Assembly (NCBI GenBank): GCA_020091685.1
Contig: CM034605.1
Location: forward strand, 30,612,711-30,676,710
Source: Lutjanus erythropterus
Taxonomy: Eukaryota > Chordata > Actinopteri > Lutjaniformes > Lutjanidae
Direction of reading: 5' to 3'
Length of the DNA: 64,000 nt
Every line of letters starts with the position of its first letter. The first letter of the stretch is position 1. A program made the translations under genes and the position numbers. Shown here piece by piece: positions 63,380 through 64,000 of this stretch. Under the pieces are notes generated by a model. The model was not told where the DNA came from. It saw only the letters and a program-made list of their open reading frames with translations, and did no database searches.

Positions 63380-64000
63380 TTTCATAAAATGCTAAAATAA
63401 AGTATTTAGAAGTTTTGTTCAGATTTCATCTTGTTTTTAGTTTTGGTTCTTTTATCAGCTGAAGGTCACTTACTTACTCTTTTTGACTCCCCCCCTCCTC
63501 CCTTCCTCCCCCTATTCTCACTCCCACCCCCCCTCCCCCGTCTCCACCTGAGGTTGGCTGTCAATCAAACACGGACGGGGGGTGAGGAAGAGGAGGAGGA
63601 GACAGATGGAGGTGAAGGAGGAGGCCTCGGTGCTGCTGGCACTCAGTCTGCGTGCGTCTATATGTGTCTATATATACTGTGTTGAATATATGATGAGACT
63701 AAACATGGAGGACGGCTGCAGATGGAGCTGACGGGGTCACGTCTGCCTCAGCTGATCTCTGTCTGTCTATCTGTCTGATGCAGCTCTGAACACTATAGAA
63801 AATATACATTTAACATTTTAAGCTCTTATAGAAACAGTCAGTGGATCTTTGTGTGCTTTTTTTCTCATTGTCACATTTCAAACAATAAAAATAAATAAAC
63901 AAGATGACTAATTAATTAGATGAGCTCGACTTTAGTGTCATAATGTTGATAAAAAAAAGATGAGAAAACACTTTGTTCAGTTTTAAAGTTCAGTCTTGAC
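63380..64000. other. intergenic DNA with CT and GA tracts
   Basis: 63487-63545 pyrimidine-rich (CCCCCCTCC words), 63582-63630 purine-rich. Between them GGCTGTCAATCAAACACGG is single-copy. No exon seen to the window end. Confidence 0.55.

Overview
This 64-kb window looks like teleost fish nuclear DNA, probably from a percomorph (spiny-rayed) lineage, lying in a gene-poor interval. The evidence is (i) a very high density of long (CA)n/(TG)n arrays, about 50 of them and by hand estimate roughly 3% of the bases; (ii) two copies of a tRNA-headed SINE with a (TGAA)n tail that I recognise as common in fish; and (iii) many fragments of other short repeats typical of teleosts: pieces rich in AAGTACTT, MITE-like pieces starting GGGCTGCAAC, pieces starting AAAGGGACAGTTCACCCC, a TTAAAGGACCAGTGTGTAA element and an AGGGCCCGAGCA element. 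The species and chromosome cannot be read from the sequence.

I find no protein-coding exon that I can defend, and no true tRNA, rRNA, CRISPR array or bacterial-type operon. The long open frames are frames through dinucleotide, pentanucleotide or purine-rich repeats. The only protein-like signals are a short reverse-transcriptase remnant with an FADDTLIY motif at 18562-18684, a weaker look-alike near 29055, and a 28-codon open frame at 22720-22806 of doubtful meaning.

Layout. 0-11 kb: simple repeats, a 19-bp minisatellite and repeat fragments, with small GC-richer islands near 6.1 and 7.7 kb. 11.4-12.3 kb: a CpG-rich island. 15-18 kb: a repeat paralogous to one at 9.2 kb, a candidate conserved element, four spaced octamer-bearing repeats, two hairpin-forming inverted repeats and a purine tract. 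18-26 kb: LINE remnant, composite minisatellite repeat, and two non-autonomous DNA elements. 26.3-27.0 kb: GC-richer island. 28-36 kb: mostly AT-rich DNA and microsatellites. 36-40 kb: GC-richer islands around a 1.7-kb imperfect inverted repeat, then a pentanucleotide satellite. 40.2-41.4 kb: an old repeat split by a SINE with a perfect 16-bp target duplication. 43-45 kb: two opposed pentamer-like arrays with a GC-richer island between them. 46.6-47.0 kb: a recent tandem duplication. 47-64 kb: repeat fragments, a composite minisatellite, a 127-bp tandem repeat, another candidate conserved element at 56.5 kb and the second SINE at 63 kb.

The islands of GC-richer, CpG-containing, non-repetitive sequence (about 6.1, 7.7, 12, 14.9, 16.5, 24.6, 26.6, 36.2, 39.1, 39.4, 44.1, 45.5, 48.4 and 56.5 kb) resemble the conserved non-coding elements that cluster in gene deserts around vertebrate developmental genes. 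That is inference: conservation cannot be tested from one sequence, and I do not claim a target gene. I see no convincing evidence of a new biological system. The most unusual structures are the spaced octamer repeats at 16.7-17.1 kb, the paired hairpins at 17.3-17.7 kb, the composite minisatellite family at three loci, and the identical tandem copies at 46.6-47.0 kb.
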